A stretch of DNA of 64,000 bases from a bacterium (GCA_030604405.1 JAUVVY010000023.1:1-64000); one strand, 5' to 3'. Shown: positions 27,868-36,596, numbered from the stretch's first letter. Made by a program: numbers and translations. The notes: generated by a model not told the origin, from the sequence alone.

Positions 27868-29514
27868 TCACTCTCCCAGTATAGCCTGCAAATCTTCCTG
27901 TGGAGTTGTGATGGGCATAATGTTGAACTTCTCCTTGAGTACGTCCAGCACCGGCGGCGTGACACATGCCGGCAGGCTTGGTCCCAGGCGGATGTCTCTT
28001 ATGCCCAGATGCAACAGGCTGAGCAGAATAGCGACGGCCTTCTGCTCATACCAGGAGAGGCTCAGCGACAGCGGCAGGCTGTTGACGTCGGTGTCGAAGG
28101 CCTCCGCCAACGCCTGGGCGATGAGTATCGCGGAATGAGCGTCATTGCACTGCCCGACGTCCAACAGACGGGGGATGCCGCCAATCTCGCCGAATTGCAG
28201 CTTGTTGAAGCGGTACTTGCCGCAGGCCAGGGTCAAGATTACGCAATCATCAGGCACGAGCTGGGCAAGCTCGGCGTAGTAGTTGCGGCCCGGCTTGGCC
28301 CCGTCACAGCCTCCGATGAGGAAGAAGTGGCGGATGGCGCCGGTCTTGACCGCCTCAACGATCTTGTCAGCCACATTCAGGACCGCCTTGTGTCCGAAGC
28401 CGACTACAATCGTGTTATCCGGGCCATCCTCAGTGAACCCTGCGGCTGATAGGGCTGCCTGAATAACGGGACTGAAATCACGATTGGTGATGTGGGCGAC
28501 TCCGGGCCAAGCGACCAGCCCGGTGGTGAATATCATCTCCTCATAACCGTCTCTGGGCTTCTGGATGCAGTTGGTGGTCATCAGGATCGCCCCAGGAAAG
28601 GCGTCGAACTCCTTTTGCTGGTCCTGCCACGCGCCACCGTAGTTGCCTACCAGGTGCTCGTACTTCTTCAGTTCGGGATACCCATGGGCGGGTAGCATCT
28701 CACCGTGCGTGTACACATTGATGCCTGTTCCCTGCGTCTGTTTGAGCAGTTCCTCAAGGTCCTTCAGATCGTGACCGGACACAACTATGGCCTTACCGGC
28801 AACCGGCTCAATGCGCACCGCGGTAGGCGCCGGATCGCCGTACGTACTGGTGTGGGCCTCATCCAGCAGTTCCATCACTTTCAGGTTGAGTTCTCCGACC
28901 GCCAGCGCCTTGGCCAGAAGTTCATCGGCGTTGGTTGGCTGGCCGGCCAGAAAGTCCAATGCTTCATGAAAAGACCCGTATATGTCATCATCTTCGTGGT
29001 CCAGTATCTGCGCGTGGTCGGCATACGAGGCAGCGCCCTTAAGCCCGTAGGTGATAAGCTCCTGCAGGCCCGTGACCACCTCACCGAGTGCCTCCTTGCG
29101 CTCCGTGATGCCGATTTCTTCGGCTTGCTGAAGCAGACCATCCAGGTCGTCAGCAGGAATCCACGTGCTCGGCCCCGAAAGCGTTTCGGGTGTCCGTCCC
29201 GCCTGCCGGCAGGCCTCCTCGTACATTTCACGCGCCTTATCACGCAATTGGCCCGCCCGCACCAGTAGTCCCTGCAGACGCTCGGCATCGAAGTCCACAT
29301 TGGTCACTGTCGAGAATAGAGCCTCCAGGACGAAAACATCAATGTCCCGATCCTGAGCACCCAATTGTCGGGCCCGATGCGCATACATGGACAATCCCTT
29401 AGTCGCATATATCAGCAAATCTTGCAGTGCTGCGACTTGCGGCTGCTTCCCACACACTCCCTTTACAGTGCAACCGGTTCCTTTGGCCGTCTGTTCACAT
29501 TGATAGCAAAACAT
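27868..29514 (-). CDS. hcp: Hybrid cluster protein (hydroxylamine / NO reductase)
   Basis: The 548-residue protein starts [15 protein letters not shown] and continues TVKGVCGK, the C-x2-C-x7-C-x5-C N-terminal [4Fe-4S] site of class I Hcp from strict anaerobes. Later motifs supply hybrid-cluster ligands ([61 protein letters not shown]). Hcp reduces NO to N2O and hydroxylamine to ammonia in the cytoplasm. ATG 29514 matches family starts, although the AAGGA is 13 bases away; GTG 29526 and a TTG are alternatives. It lies between the cupin and copA genes in the Rrf2-led operon. Confidence 0.95.
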   Translation of the reverse strand: MFCYQCEQTAKGTGCTVKGVCGKQPQVAALQDLLIYATKGLSMYAHRARQLGAQDRDIDVFVLEALFSTVTNVDFDAERLQGLLVRAGQLRDKAREMYEEACRQAGRTPETLSGPSTWIPADDLDGLLQQAEEIGITERKEALGEVVTGLQELITYGLKGAASYADHAQILDHEDDDIYGSFHEALDFLAGQPTNADELLAKALAVGELNLKVMELLDEAHTSTYGDPAPTAVRIEPVAGKAIVVSGHDLKDLEELLKQTQGTGINVYTHGEMLPAHGYPELKKYEHLVGNYGGAWQDQQKEFDAFPGAILMTTNCIQKPRDGYEEMIFTTGLVAWPGVAHITNRDFSPVIQAALSAAGFTEDGPDNTIVVGFGHKAVLNVADKIVEAVKTGAIRHFFLIGGCDGAKPGRNYYAELAQLVPDDCVILTLACGKYRFNKLQFGEIGGIPRLLDVGQCNDAHSAILIAQALAEAFDTDVNSLPLSLSLSWYEQKAVAILLSLLHLGIRDIRLGPSLPACVTPPVLDVLKEKFNIMPITTPQEDLQAILGE

Positions 29515-29552
29515 GTTATTCAACACATCCTTCGTAGTTTGATGAACGGTAG

Positions 29553-29900
29553 TCAGGACCGAATCATGACCAGCAGCATCTTGAAGCGCTCGACCGCCGC
29601 CAGAGCGTGGGGCTTGTGGGCGGGCATTATCAGCATCTGGCCACCAGATACGCGCTGGGCCTCGCCCGCAATCGTGATCTCTACCTCGCCCTCCAAGACG
29701 TAAACCAAGGCATCGAACGGAGCAGTATGTTCGCTCAGTCCCTGCCCCTGGTCGAAGGCAAACACCGTGACCGTTCCCGTCTCCTCATCAATGACGGTTC
29801 GGCTGACCACGGCACCTTCCTGATAGTCCAGCAAGCCGGACAATTCTACCACGCACCCCACCAGGTTGATGGTATCTCTCTCACTCGCGTTACAGTTCAC
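29553..29900 (-). CDS. Small cupin-domain protein
   Basis: The 115-residue single-domain beta-barrel has cupin motif 1 (QGLSEHTAPFDALVYVLEGE) with its metal-type His and Glu, and motif 2 (GGQMLIMPAHKPHALAAVE). It is a typical stand-alone cupin_2 protein; the ligand is unknown. Cupins of this form recur beside hcp and Rrf2 genes in anaerobes, so a link to redox sensing or to metal or thiol chemistry is plausible but inferred. The start is GTG 29900 with GAGGAAGG seven bases before it. It is spaced 27 bp from the HD gene and 38 bp from hcp. Confidence 0.88.
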   Translation of the reverse strand: MNCNASERDTINLVGCVVELSGLLDYQEGAVVSRTVIDEETGTVTVFAFDQGQGLSEHTAPFDALVYVLEGEVEITIAGEAQRVSGGQMLIMPAHKPHALAAVERFKMLLVMIRS

Positions 29901-29927
29901 TGCACCTTCCTCCTTATATATCGGGCC

Positions 29928-30656
29928 TTAGTTGGCGAGCAGTTCGTAGGCCTTCTTCTTTCCGGTATCGGTACTGAATATCTTTTCGACGATCTCGGCG
30001 GGGTGCTCGCTGTCGCCGTTGGTCTGTGTTTCCAGAAGGTTGACGAGCGCATCGGCATCCCAGACGATCCTGAACTCCAAGGTGTCAACTTCATCAGACC
30101 TATGATGATTTGCGACGATATGACAGACCTGCTCAATGGTGGTCTCACCCAGGCCGATATTCGCCATGATTCGCCGTGCTATGGGCGCTCCCTCTGCCTC
30201 GTGGTGTTCCTGGTAATCACCACCGTACTTGTGTTCGGCCTCTTTGATACCAACGTCGTGGAGCAAAGCAGCAGCTATCACAACCCGGGCGTCGCCGCCC
30301 TCAGCCCTCAGCAGCTCCCGCGCGTACTCAAACACCAGCAGGGCATGAGCGATGCGCTTGTAGTCGTTGGCGAATTGGCTTTTCATCGCCGCGATAAGCT
30401 GCTCGGTCAGCGGCCCTTCTTCGTTGTCTGGCAGCGCCTGTTCGGGGCCAAAGCCCAGACATTCCTCGGCGTACGCACACCATTGCGCACAACCCAGTTC
30501 CAAGCGCGGGTTCCTGAAGGTATATCCACAGTTCTGACACGTCCGCTTGCTGTCGGTCTTCAGGAATTCGACGGCCGTGTCGCATACCGGGCAAGGCAAG
30601 TTGAAGATATCGTCAGGCTTCCAGTACCGGGTATCCTGCCCCGGGCATTTCAGCAT
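29928..30656 (-). CDS. HD-domain phosphohydrolase with N-terminal zinc ribbon
   Basis: The product is 242 residues. The first 65 residues hold two CxxC knuckles (LPCPVCDTA and RTCQNCGYTF), which look like a zinc ribbon. From about residue 95 an HD domain follows, with HALLVFEYARELL, IAAALLHDVGIKEAEH and VCHIVANHHRSDE, supplying the His, His-Asp, His-His and Asp metal ligands (late Asp in RIVWDADALVNLL). HD proteins hydrolyse phosphoesters such as nucleotides; the substrate here is unknown. AGGAGG lies nine bases upstream of ATG 30656, inside the end of the ferredoxin-type gene (44-bp overlap), which suggests coupled translation. Confidence 0.85.
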   Translation of the reverse strand: MLKCPGQDTRYWKPDDIFNLPCPVCDTAVEFLKTDSKRTCQNCGYTFRNPRLELGCAQWCAYAEECLGFGPEQALPDNEEGPLTEQLIAAMKSQFANDYKRIAHALLVFEYARELLRAEGGDARVVIAAALLHDVGIKEAEHKYGGDYQEHHEAEGAPIARRIMANIGLGETTIEQVCHIVANHHRSDEVDTLEFRIVWDADALVNLLETQTNGDSEHPAEIVEKIFSTDTGKKKAYELLAN

Positions 30657-31431
30657 GGCCTTTTGCCTCCTGATCGTCGAGTTGAGTGGTCTCCAGCACC
30701 TCGCCGCGGACGCCGACCTTGGTCACGCTCAACGGTATTTGCTTGCCCGAGTCCGCCAGTGCCAACTCTACCAGACGCACCAGCCCGAAACAGCACGGCA
30801 CTTCCATGTGCAGTATGTCCACGGAGCGGATGTCGTTCGCCGTGAAGATCTGGGCCAGTTTCTGCCGGTAGAACTGTGCATCATCGAGTTTGGGGCAGCC
30901 GACCACAAGTACGCGCGACGTCAGGAAACGCTCGTGAAAGTCGGGATAGGCAAAGGGCACACAGTCCGCGGCAATCAGCAGCCGTGCCCCCTGGAAATAC
31001 GGAGCCTGCTCGGGAACCAGGCTAAGCTGCACCGGCCAGTTGCACAGCCTGGACGAAGATGGCTGATGCTCCTGGCATGCGGCGGCCCGTTCGTCCGCAG
31101 AAGGTTGGTTCAGCGTAAAGGCGGCCACCCCGGGGCAGCCAGCAGCGGGCGCAGCGGCAGGACATTGGGACGGCTGGTCTGCGGCCTGCTCCGCCACATG
31201 TCGCTCGACCGCCGCTTCGTCGAATTGCTCCGCGATCCGCTCCTCAGTGGTTATCGCCCCCTGGGGGCACTCGCCCAGGCACGCGCCCAGCCCGTCGCAG
31301 TACTGCTCACTAACCAGGCGCGCCTTGCCGTCAACTATCTGAAGCGCCCCCTCGACGCACGCCGGCACACATTGCCCGCAGCCGTCGCACCTCTCTTCAT
31401 CAATCGTGATTATCTTTCTCACATTCTTCAT
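30613..31431 (-). CDS. 4Fe-4S ferredoxin-type protein
   Basis: The 272-residue protein opens with a C-x2-C-x2-C-x3-C [4Fe-4S] motif (CDGCGQCVPACVEGALQI), then a second site of the CDGLGACLGECPQGAI type, which has three Cys in this family. A Cys- and Ala-rich linker (QPSQCPAAAPAAGCPG) leads to a globular C-terminal domain (LIAADCVPFAYPDFHERFL, LVVGCPKLDDAQFY, EVPCCFGLVRLVELAL). The family is widespread in anaerobes; a redox or sensing role is likely but unproven. ATG 31431 has GGAGGG eight bases upstream, whereas the frame extends to 31452. The gene overlaps both its neighbours, so the first genes of the operon are translationally linked. Confidence 0.88.
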   Translation of the reverse strand: MKNVRKIITIDEERCDGCGQCVPACVEGALQIVDGKARLVSEQYCDGLGACLGECPQGAITTEERIAEQFDEAAVERHVAEQAADQPSQCPAAAPAAGCPGVAAFTLNQPSADERAAACQEHQPSSSRLCNWPVQLSLVPEQAPYFQGARLLIAADCVPFAYPDFHERFLTSRVLVVGCPKLDDAQFYRQKLAQIFTANDIRSVDILHMEVPCCFGLVRLVELALADSGKQIPLSVTKVGVRGEVLETTQLDDQEAKGHAEMPGAGYPVLEA

Positions 31432-31852
31432 CTTGTGTCCCTCCATAGACATCGGTCAAGTCGCTAAGACTCGTGCCTGCCAGGTATTCTCGTGTCTGCC
31501 GGTTGATCACGGCCAGTAGGCCGCCGAGGATGCACTTGTCACCCCTGCAAATTGGTATGCCCAGCAGACAATGGGTAGGCATAAGCTCACCCTCAATTGC
31601 TTGATACACTTCGAGCAGATTGATTTGCTCACCGGGTCTTTCCAACTTGAAGCCACCCCTCGGCCCGCGAGTTGAGGCCACCAGTCCGACTTTCGCCAGA
31701 CGCTGCATTACCTTGGAGAGATGCGCCTGCGAAACCTGGAGGGTCGCGGCGATCGCTCTAGTTGAGAGCACTTCATCCTCATTGGCCGCCAACAGTACCA
31801 TGCTGTGCAGCGCTAATGAGGCCGCGTCAGATATTCTCAGTACGTTGTTCAT
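31400..31852 (-). CDS. Rrf2-family Fe-S transcriptional regulator
   Basis: The 150-residue regulator has the Rrf2 winged helix (LHSMVLLAANEDEVLSTRAI, then LQVSQAHLSKVMQRLAKVGL and STRGPRGGFKL, the wing motif). A three-cysteine cluster-binding loop CLLGIPICRGDKC (C-x6-C-x4-C) is spaced as in NsrR/IscR-type proteins that bind [2Fe-2S] or [4Fe-4S]. It should sense NO, oxygen or iron state and control the operon it heads (hcp, copA and fprA downstream). A consensus promoter and a palindrome lie directly upstream. Whether it is functionally NsrR-like or IscR-like cannot be told from sequence alone. Confidence 0.92.
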   Translation of the reverse strand: MNNVLRISDAASLALHSMVLLAANEDEVLSTRAIAATLQVSQAHLSKVMQRLAKVGLVASTRGPRGGFKLERPGEQINLLEVYQAIEGELMPTHCLLGIPICRGDKCILGGLLAVINRQTREYLAGTSLSDLTDVYGGTQDEECEKDNHD

Positions 31853-31866
31853 AACTTGTTACCTGC

Positions 31867-31883
31867 CTTAACTAGTATTTAAG
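31867..31883 (-). promoter_or_regulatory. Inverted repeat, probable Rrf2 operator
   Basis: CTTAA-N7-TTAAG forms a symmetric AT-rich site immediately downstream of the -10 box, at the expected transcription start, 15 bp from the regulator's start codon. Placement and symmetry fit autoregulation by the Rrf2 protein; binding is inferred. Confidence 0.5.
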
Positions 31884-31887
31884 TACC

Positions 31888-31915
31888 ATTATATCACGTT
31901 GTCCAAGAATGTCAA
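31888..31915 (-). promoter_or_regulatory. Consensus sigma-70 promoter of the Rrf2-hcp-copA-fprA operon
   Basis: On the minus strand, TTGACA (31915-31910) and TATAAT (31893-31888) are both perfect and 16 bp apart. Such a strong promoter normally needs repression, consistent with the palindrome just downstream. Confidence 0.8.
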
Positions 31916-31931
31916 CCCCTGCGCGATGTGC

Positions 31932-32126
31932 GGTGCGAGTTTAGATTGTCGGTAAATGGGAAAAGAGCCCGCCCAGGCTGGTAGGCCGATGCCAGCCATT
32001 GGCGGTATTGTAGGGGCGCAATTCATTGCGCCCAGTCAGCAGCCGCGTGCAGGGCGTGATAAATCACGCCCCTACGAACGGCCACAGCCGGCCTTTTGTG
32101 ACCTACCGACAATCTAAACTCGCACC
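31932..32126. mobile_element. 195-bp MITE-like element with perfect 23-bp terminal inverted repeats
   Basis: The left end (31932-31954) and right end (32104-32126) are exact reverse complements over 23 bp. Inside are two perfect 9-bp hairpins, GGGCGCAAT/ATTGCGCCC (32014-32033) and GGGCGTGAT/ATCACGCCC (32052-32071). Their outer GTAGGGG and CCCCTAC (32010-32016 and 32069-32075) also pair, so the whole unit can fold as a branched cruciform. It has no coding capacity. No clear target duplication flanks it beyond a possible TGC. The rest of 31853-32417 holds the Rrf2 promoter and a 290-bp leader of the sigma-like gene, with no other gene. Confidence 0.75.
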
Positions 32127-32417
32127 TGCGCCAGCGGCTTTTCCTCCCGCAAGAGTTCCAATACTGTCTTGGCCTTGAAGGCCGCCGTACACGTCCTGCG
32201 CTCGGTCATGCGAGCTATGGTATCCCATTGCTGTTGTGCCGTCCACTATAATATGCCGTGTGTCCCGTTGCTGCACACATTCTTTGGGGACGCCTGGCAT
32301 CAAGTTCTCTTGTTGAAAGTAAGCCTGAGGGAATTTCGTTTACCTGTAGCGTAGGTTGTGCTACTATCAGTCATCAGACAAGATATTGCTCCAACTTGAT
32401 GACGGGGAAGACCGAAC

Positions 32418-33734
32418 ATGGCGCAACCTAGCGACGCTGTCCCTGAGGTGTGGGAGCAAAGGCTTGCAAGCCTTCGGCAGCGTCTGAAGAGACGTATTCA
32501 GAACAAGTTCTACAACATGCTGCCAGCCTGGGAACAGCTCAGTGGAGACCTCGACGATCTATTGAGTGAGGTTGAAATGGCATTCTTGAAATCCACCAGA
32601 GCCGGTAAGTTCACGCATGACGCAGAGGATGGGATGCTTCTCGCGTGGCTGCAAACGGTAGCTGGCAACAAGCTCAAGGATGTGTACAGGAAATGGCAGA
32701 AAAGGGGCGCCAACGCCAGGCTGGACGCGAGGAGCAAGCAAACCGGACTCTCGTTGGCAGAATCGCTAGCCGGCCCGGGCGGTGTCGAAAAGGAAGCAGA
32801 ATCGAAGATTATCTGCCGTGAAGTCTGGGAGATTGGAGAGCGAGCTTTCCTGGACTACGACGTTGGTGAGCCGGATTTGGCCCGCCTGCAACGCCTTGCT
32901 GTGAGATTGGTATTCATGGACGGGAACCCAATACTGGATGTAGCCACAGCGGTCCGATGCCGACTTTCTGTCGCCGAGAGTGTGCAACCCTCGCATGTCG
33001 AGGAAGTGAAGGAGTTCGTGTGCGACGGATCAACTATTCGCCACGTAATTGTTGCAGAGATCATTAACGCGGACTATAGAGACGATACAGATGACGAAGA
33101 AACCGGGGACCATGCAGCAGTGCCCCTGCATCAGAGAATCGCAGACAAGGCAAAGCAGGTGACTGATACTGTAGTAGCAAACGCCGCCAAATGCTGCGGT
33201 TTGGAGAAGTTTGCTGCGGCCGATATTATTACATCTCGTAGTGCTCGCTATCTGGCTCTGCGCCTGCACCTCAACGGCCTGGGGCACACCGAGGTCTGCA
33301 AGGCGGTAGCCAAGATAGGCAGGCACTGCGGTCTCGAATGCTCTCCAAGCGCGGTCAACAACTGGCTCAGCTACAGCCACGGTAGTAGCGCGTGGCGGAT
33401 CCTGGCTGACGCACTTGTACGCGAGGGTTTCGAGTCCGTATTGGTGCAGCTTGTTGATGCTCTCGTGCACGAGCAAGGTGATGTGCTTGCGCACGAATTT
33501 GACCTCAACAGCGCCGACATAAGCTTGCAAGAGCTCCGAGACCTTCTGGCGTTGTACTACGGTGGCAAGCTTGAGGAGTATGCCTTCAAATCACCAGGAG
33601 AAAAGGTAAGGATTCTGGCGTTGGTTGAAGCAGCGCACGAATTGCTGGTCGGGATGGTGACAGACAGATTGGCCGAACATCTTGGCAAGGAAAGGCCCAG
33701 CGATGCCAACGCGGAGGAGATGAAAACAAAGTGA
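32418..33734 (+). CDS. Sigma-70 region-2-like protein with C-terminal HTH-like segment
   Basis: The product is 438 residues. Residues 40-105 resemble ECF sigma region 2: DLDDLLSEVEMAFLKSTRAG, then EDGMLLAWLQTVAGNKLKDV and YRKWQKRG, matching the D-L-x-Q-E-V-F...W-L-x-T-I-A-x-N-x-L-x-D pattern. No normal region 4 follows. Instead, a helix-turn-helix-like stretch (LNGLGHTEVCKAVAKIGRHC, then SPSAVNNWLSYS) lies near residue 290-325, in a protein twice the usual ECF length. It may recruit RNA polymerase or simply bind DNA. The start is ATG 32418 with a weak GGGGAAG. It overlaps the next gene by the 4-base GTGA. Confidence 0.55.
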   Translation: MAQPSDAVPEVWEQRLASLRQRLKRRIQNKFYNMLPAWEQLSGDLDDLLSEVEMAFLKSTRAGKFTHDAEDGMLLAWLQTVAGNKLKDVYRKWQKRGANARLDARSKQTGLSLAESLAGPGGVEKEAESKIICREVWEIGERAFLDYDVGEPDLARLQRLAVRLVFMDGNPILDVATAVRCRLSVAESVQPSHVEEVKEFVCDGSTIRHVIVAEIINADYRDDTDDEETGDHAAVPLHQRIADKAKQVTDTVVANAAKCCGLEKFAAADIITSRSARYLALRLHLNGLGHTEVCKAVAKIGRHCGLECSPSAVNNWLSYSHGSSAWRILADALVREGFESVLVQLVDALVHEQGDVLAHEFDLNSADISLQELRDLLALYYGGKLEEYAFKSPGEKVRILALVEAAHELLVGMVTDRLAEHLGKERPSDANAEEMKTK

Positions 33735-34474
33735 ACGAACAAGGGGCCGCAAGACCTGCGGAACTTGTGGAAATGCTGGAGGCTGTATTAGGGCTGGATG
33801 CTGCGCAGGAGCAGGAACGGATAGGTCAACTGCGCCAGCGTCTGGACCCCTCGATAATGTTGCCTCTGATGAAGCTGCACGTACTCGACCTGCTCCCCCC
33901 TGAACTGGAAGCATTCGTTGAGGCGCGGTTGGAAGTTAATGCCGAGGACCGCCGCTTGTTTTTCGAAGTATCCCTGGCCTACCAGAACGGCAAACGCGAG
34001 GTGGAATGGGCGCAGTTCGCCGAGTTGCTAAGCGAAGAGGCGTTGCGCCGACTGATGGCCCCGATGCTGATGGCTTATGTACTGACAAAGAGGCAAACAG
34101 TGCGGCCCAGAGGCCCGGCGAGGCGAACAGGTGGCAACGTCCTGGCCGAGATTCCCATCCTGAATGCTGCCGCCGAAGAGCTCGGCAGGGCAGATGTGGT
34201 GCTACCGCGTCCCGAATGCGATGCACAAGGCGAGTGTACAGTCAACATCCGGCTACCGGCGCTGCCGTCGCCATGGCAAGAAGCAATGGATGAGGGCACA
34301 GTGGCGCTAAGAATGAGTCTGGCCGGAGGATGGCTGGACGTCCCGCTACATGTGGCCAAGGTAAGTGCCCTGGAGCCATCCGGGACACACGCTACGGGTT
34401 GCATCTGTCTTGGTGATGACAAGCGTGGCTACGAGCTTAACCTGCAGAATTGTCACGTGGTGTTGCTCGTCTGA
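33731..34474 (+). CDS. Unrecognised acidic protein coupled to the sigma-like gene
   Basis: The protein is 247 residues, starting at GTG 33731 within the upstream stop (GTGA overlap), so translation is coupled. The N-terminal half is helical (LVEMLEAVLGLDAAQEQERI, FFEVSLAYQNGKREVEWAQF); the C-terminal half looks beta-rich (ECTVNIRLPALPS, GTVALRMSLAGGWLDVPLHV). There is no membrane helix and no zinc anti-sigma motif (HxxxCxxC). Given its position it could be an anti-sigma or adaptor partner, but I do not recognise the family. Its 3' end overlaps the convergent CHAT gene by 38 bp. Confidence 0.6.
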   Translation: MNEQGAARPAELVEMLEAVLGLDAAQEQERIGQLRQRLDPSIMLPLMKLHVLDLLPPELEAFVEARLEVNAEDRRLFFEVSLAYQNGKREVEWAQFAELLSEEALRRLMAPMLMAYVLTKRQTVRPRGPARRTGGNVLAEIPILNAAAEELGRADVVLPRPECDAQGECTVNIRLPALPSPWQEAMDEGTVALRMSLAGGWLDVPLHVAKVSALEPSGTHATGCICLGDDKRGYELNLQNCHVVLLV

Positions 34475-36596
34475 CAAGCCAAACCCCGACCACCATCAGT
34501 GCGAGCCCGACAAGACCAACCAGCACCGAAATAGTAATAACCTGCGAACGAGGCCTGTAGTCGCGAGCGCACCTGAAGCCGACGTTGTCGTACCGCGAAG
34601 TACGGCTGCACTGCTCGCGGTTGAAGACAATAGCTTCAAGCAACCCTGATGTGTACGAGCCCCCGCAGGCGACAGGCATACCTTCAGGCCCGCTGGCGAA
34701 TTCGCTTACGTTGCCCGCAGTACAGTGCAGTCTCAAGGCGTTCAGCTCATTGGCATCTACCGCAATGAGTTTCGCATCGTTGGGCCTTGGCCAATAGAAC
34801 AAGGTGTTGGCTTTCCTGGTGTCGGGCTCGTTGCCCCAGGGGTATAGTTGCTGTTTGCCGGCCGCAGCGGCATACTGCCATTCGCCATAGGTGGCCAGCC
34901 GCTTCTTCGCCCAGGATGCGTATCTCTCAGCTTCCTGGTATGAGATATAGGTGACAGGCAGCTTCTCCTGACCGGCCGGGCAGGTCCTGTTTTCCCACCC
35001 CGGCGGTGCCGTATAGTCTGTTCTTGCAGCCAATAAGCACTGATACTCCTCGTTCGATACCTCACACTTGTCAATCAGGAAAGCGGATATGGCAACGGTG
35101 TGCGGCGTAAGCTCTTTCAGTCGCAAGGCAACAGCTTGCATGCCAATCCATACAGCATCTACTGCCTCCTCGATGTCATCGTCTGAGCCGCCTGTATCTT
35201 TCGACAGCTCTATTATCCAAGGACGCAGGTGGTCTTCGGCCAGTTGGGCGGCTGTGTTTGCTTGCTCAAAGAAGAGAGCGTTGTCGAAACAGCCAACAAC
35301 ATAAGAGGGAGTAGCAGGGACGAGGACCATGTCGGCCGTGATCCGCCTTTCGACGATACCCCAAGCCAGTGCAGCAAGCACGATCAGCATCCCCAAGAAA
35401 GCAGCGATCGTACCGATTGTCTTGTGACGCGCCGGTGGGGGAGGGGGAGTGGGTTGGGGAGGAGCTGGAGGGGGGGTAGTGGGCTTCGGCGCCGGCTGGC
35501 TTGCGACTATTTGCAAGTAGCTCTCCTGCGTCCCGGTAGTCATGACGATCGGGCTGATCCATGAAACAGGATCGTCGCTTGCCTGCCCCTGCATCTTGTA
35601 CCTGGCCTGGCTTACTGCCGTATCAACGGGTTCGCTGCCCGCGATGAGCGGATAGAAGGCACGGGAAAACGTAGCGGCCCTGTTGTCGTCAACCTCGAAC
35701 AGGAACCCAACTGCCACAGGCGTACTGCTATTGACCAAACTGATTGCCGGCGAGTGATAAACGCCGGGAACTGCAAGACTCCAACAGGCAGGGAGCATCA
35801 GCAGATGCGGCCAAAGCCCTGCTGTCCTGAAGATTTCATTGAGCACAGAGGGTTCTGCGGCTAGAGCCTGTTGCGCAGGGTCTTCCATGACGAGTCTGGG
35901 CTTACCATCTCGGTCAAGAAAACCATGGGTGATCAGGTGCAGGACGTGTGGCTTGAATTCCTGAATTGCCTGGCAAATTTTCGCTTGCTCGGCACGGACA
36001 TCTTGAACGACCACATTGTCGGCACTCTCTATTGCGTCTGTCTCGTTGACGATACTGAGACGACCTAGATCAGGCGGTACTTCCAGGTCCGCAGGGCTGT
36101 ACAGATCGGTCGGATCCGCATAGGCAATAAGGACTCGCAAACATTCGTAAACAGGGGCTCTGGGAGTGGGTTGCACCGAGGAAACAATTCTTACAATGCC
36201 CCGCTCAGGCGCTGTGAATACATATTCACCAGTGACGCTGTGTTCCGCGAGGAACGCTGCTTCCCACGGCAGATGCCACAAGCGGGGCTGGTTCGACTCA
36301 ATTTCCAGTTGAACTCTAAGGCGGGGCAATACACCTGGGGACGAGCCACGATCAATGTAGGTCTCCCATCTTGACCAATCGGGCTCGAGCAGGATCTCAA
36401 AGAGCAATTGCCCCAGTTCTCGGACATTCTCGGCTGTGGCCTTCCGCTGACCAGCAAGTTCTGCCAGTACTTCGGACCTGTCGAGTTTGCTCTGTTCGAT
36501 AACAGAGGGGGCCTGCGGGCTGCCGTCTGCGTAAGACGAGCGCAGGAACACATCACTACTATCCTGGTTCAGTCCGACACGCAGTGAAAATGGCAC
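34437..36596 (-). CDS. CHAT protease - TM - formylglycine-generating-enzyme-fold fusion - TM
   Basis: The protein is 719 residues. Residues 90-350 form a CHAT (caspase-like) domain with the His in LHLITHGF (His224) and the Cys in LLMLPACWSL (Cys271), both where the catalytic dyad lies. A proline-rich linker precedes TM1 (about 393-416; IGTIAAFLGMLIVLAALAWG). Residues 424-678 are an FGE/SUMF1 fold: FLIDKCEVSNEEY, LPVTYISYQEAERYASW, ATYGEWQYAAAAG, YPWGNEP, GNVSEFASG and NVGFRCARD. True FGE needs a Cys pair that I do not see, so this domain may bind a ligand rather than oxidise Cys. TM2 is at about 685-708. GGAGG lies six bases before GTG 36596. Confidence 0.85.
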   Translation of the reverse strand: MPFSLRVGLNQDSSDVFLRSSYADGSPQAPSVIEQSKLDRSEVLAELAGQRKATAENVRELGQLLFEILLEPDWSRWETYIDRGSSPGVLPRLRVQLEIESNQPRLWHLPWEAAFLAEHSVTGEYVFTAPERGIVRIVSSVQPTPRAPVYECLRVLIAYADPTDLYSPADLEVPPDLGRLSIVNETDAIESADNVVVQDVRAEQAKICQAIQEFKPHVLHLITHGFLDRDGKPRLVMEDPAQQALAAEPSVLNEIFRTAGLWPHLLMLPACWSLAVPGVYHSPAISLVNSSTPVAVGFLFEVDDNRAATFSRAFYPLIAGSEPVDTAVSQARYKMQGQASDDPVSWISPIVMTTGTQESYLQIVASQPAPKPTTPPPAPPQPTPPPPPARHKTIGTIAAFLGMLIVLAALAWGIVERRITADMVLVPATPSYVVGCFDNALFFEQANTAAQLAEDHLRPWIIELSKDTGGSDDDIEEAVDAVWIGMQAVALRLKELTPHTVAISAFLIDKCEVSNEEYQCLLAARTDYTAPPGWENRTCPAGQEKLPVTYISYQEAERYASWAKKRLATYGEWQYAAAAGKQQLYPWGNEPDTRKANTLFYWPRPNDAKLIAVDANELNALRLHCTAGNVSEFASGPEGMPVACGGSYTSGLLEAIVFNREQCSRTSRYDNVGFRCARDYRPRSQVITISVLVGLVGLALMVVGVWLVRRATPRDNSAG

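Noticed and set aside
29607-31467. Long plus-strand frames opposite the cupin, HD and Fe-S genes
   Set aside because: The minus-strand proteins have clear domains and ribosome-binding sites; the plus frames have none.
31400-31852. Assigning the Rrf2 protein as NsrR
   Set aside because: The C-x6-C-x4-C loop fits Rrf2 Fe-S regulators in general; IscR-like or other function cannot be excluded.
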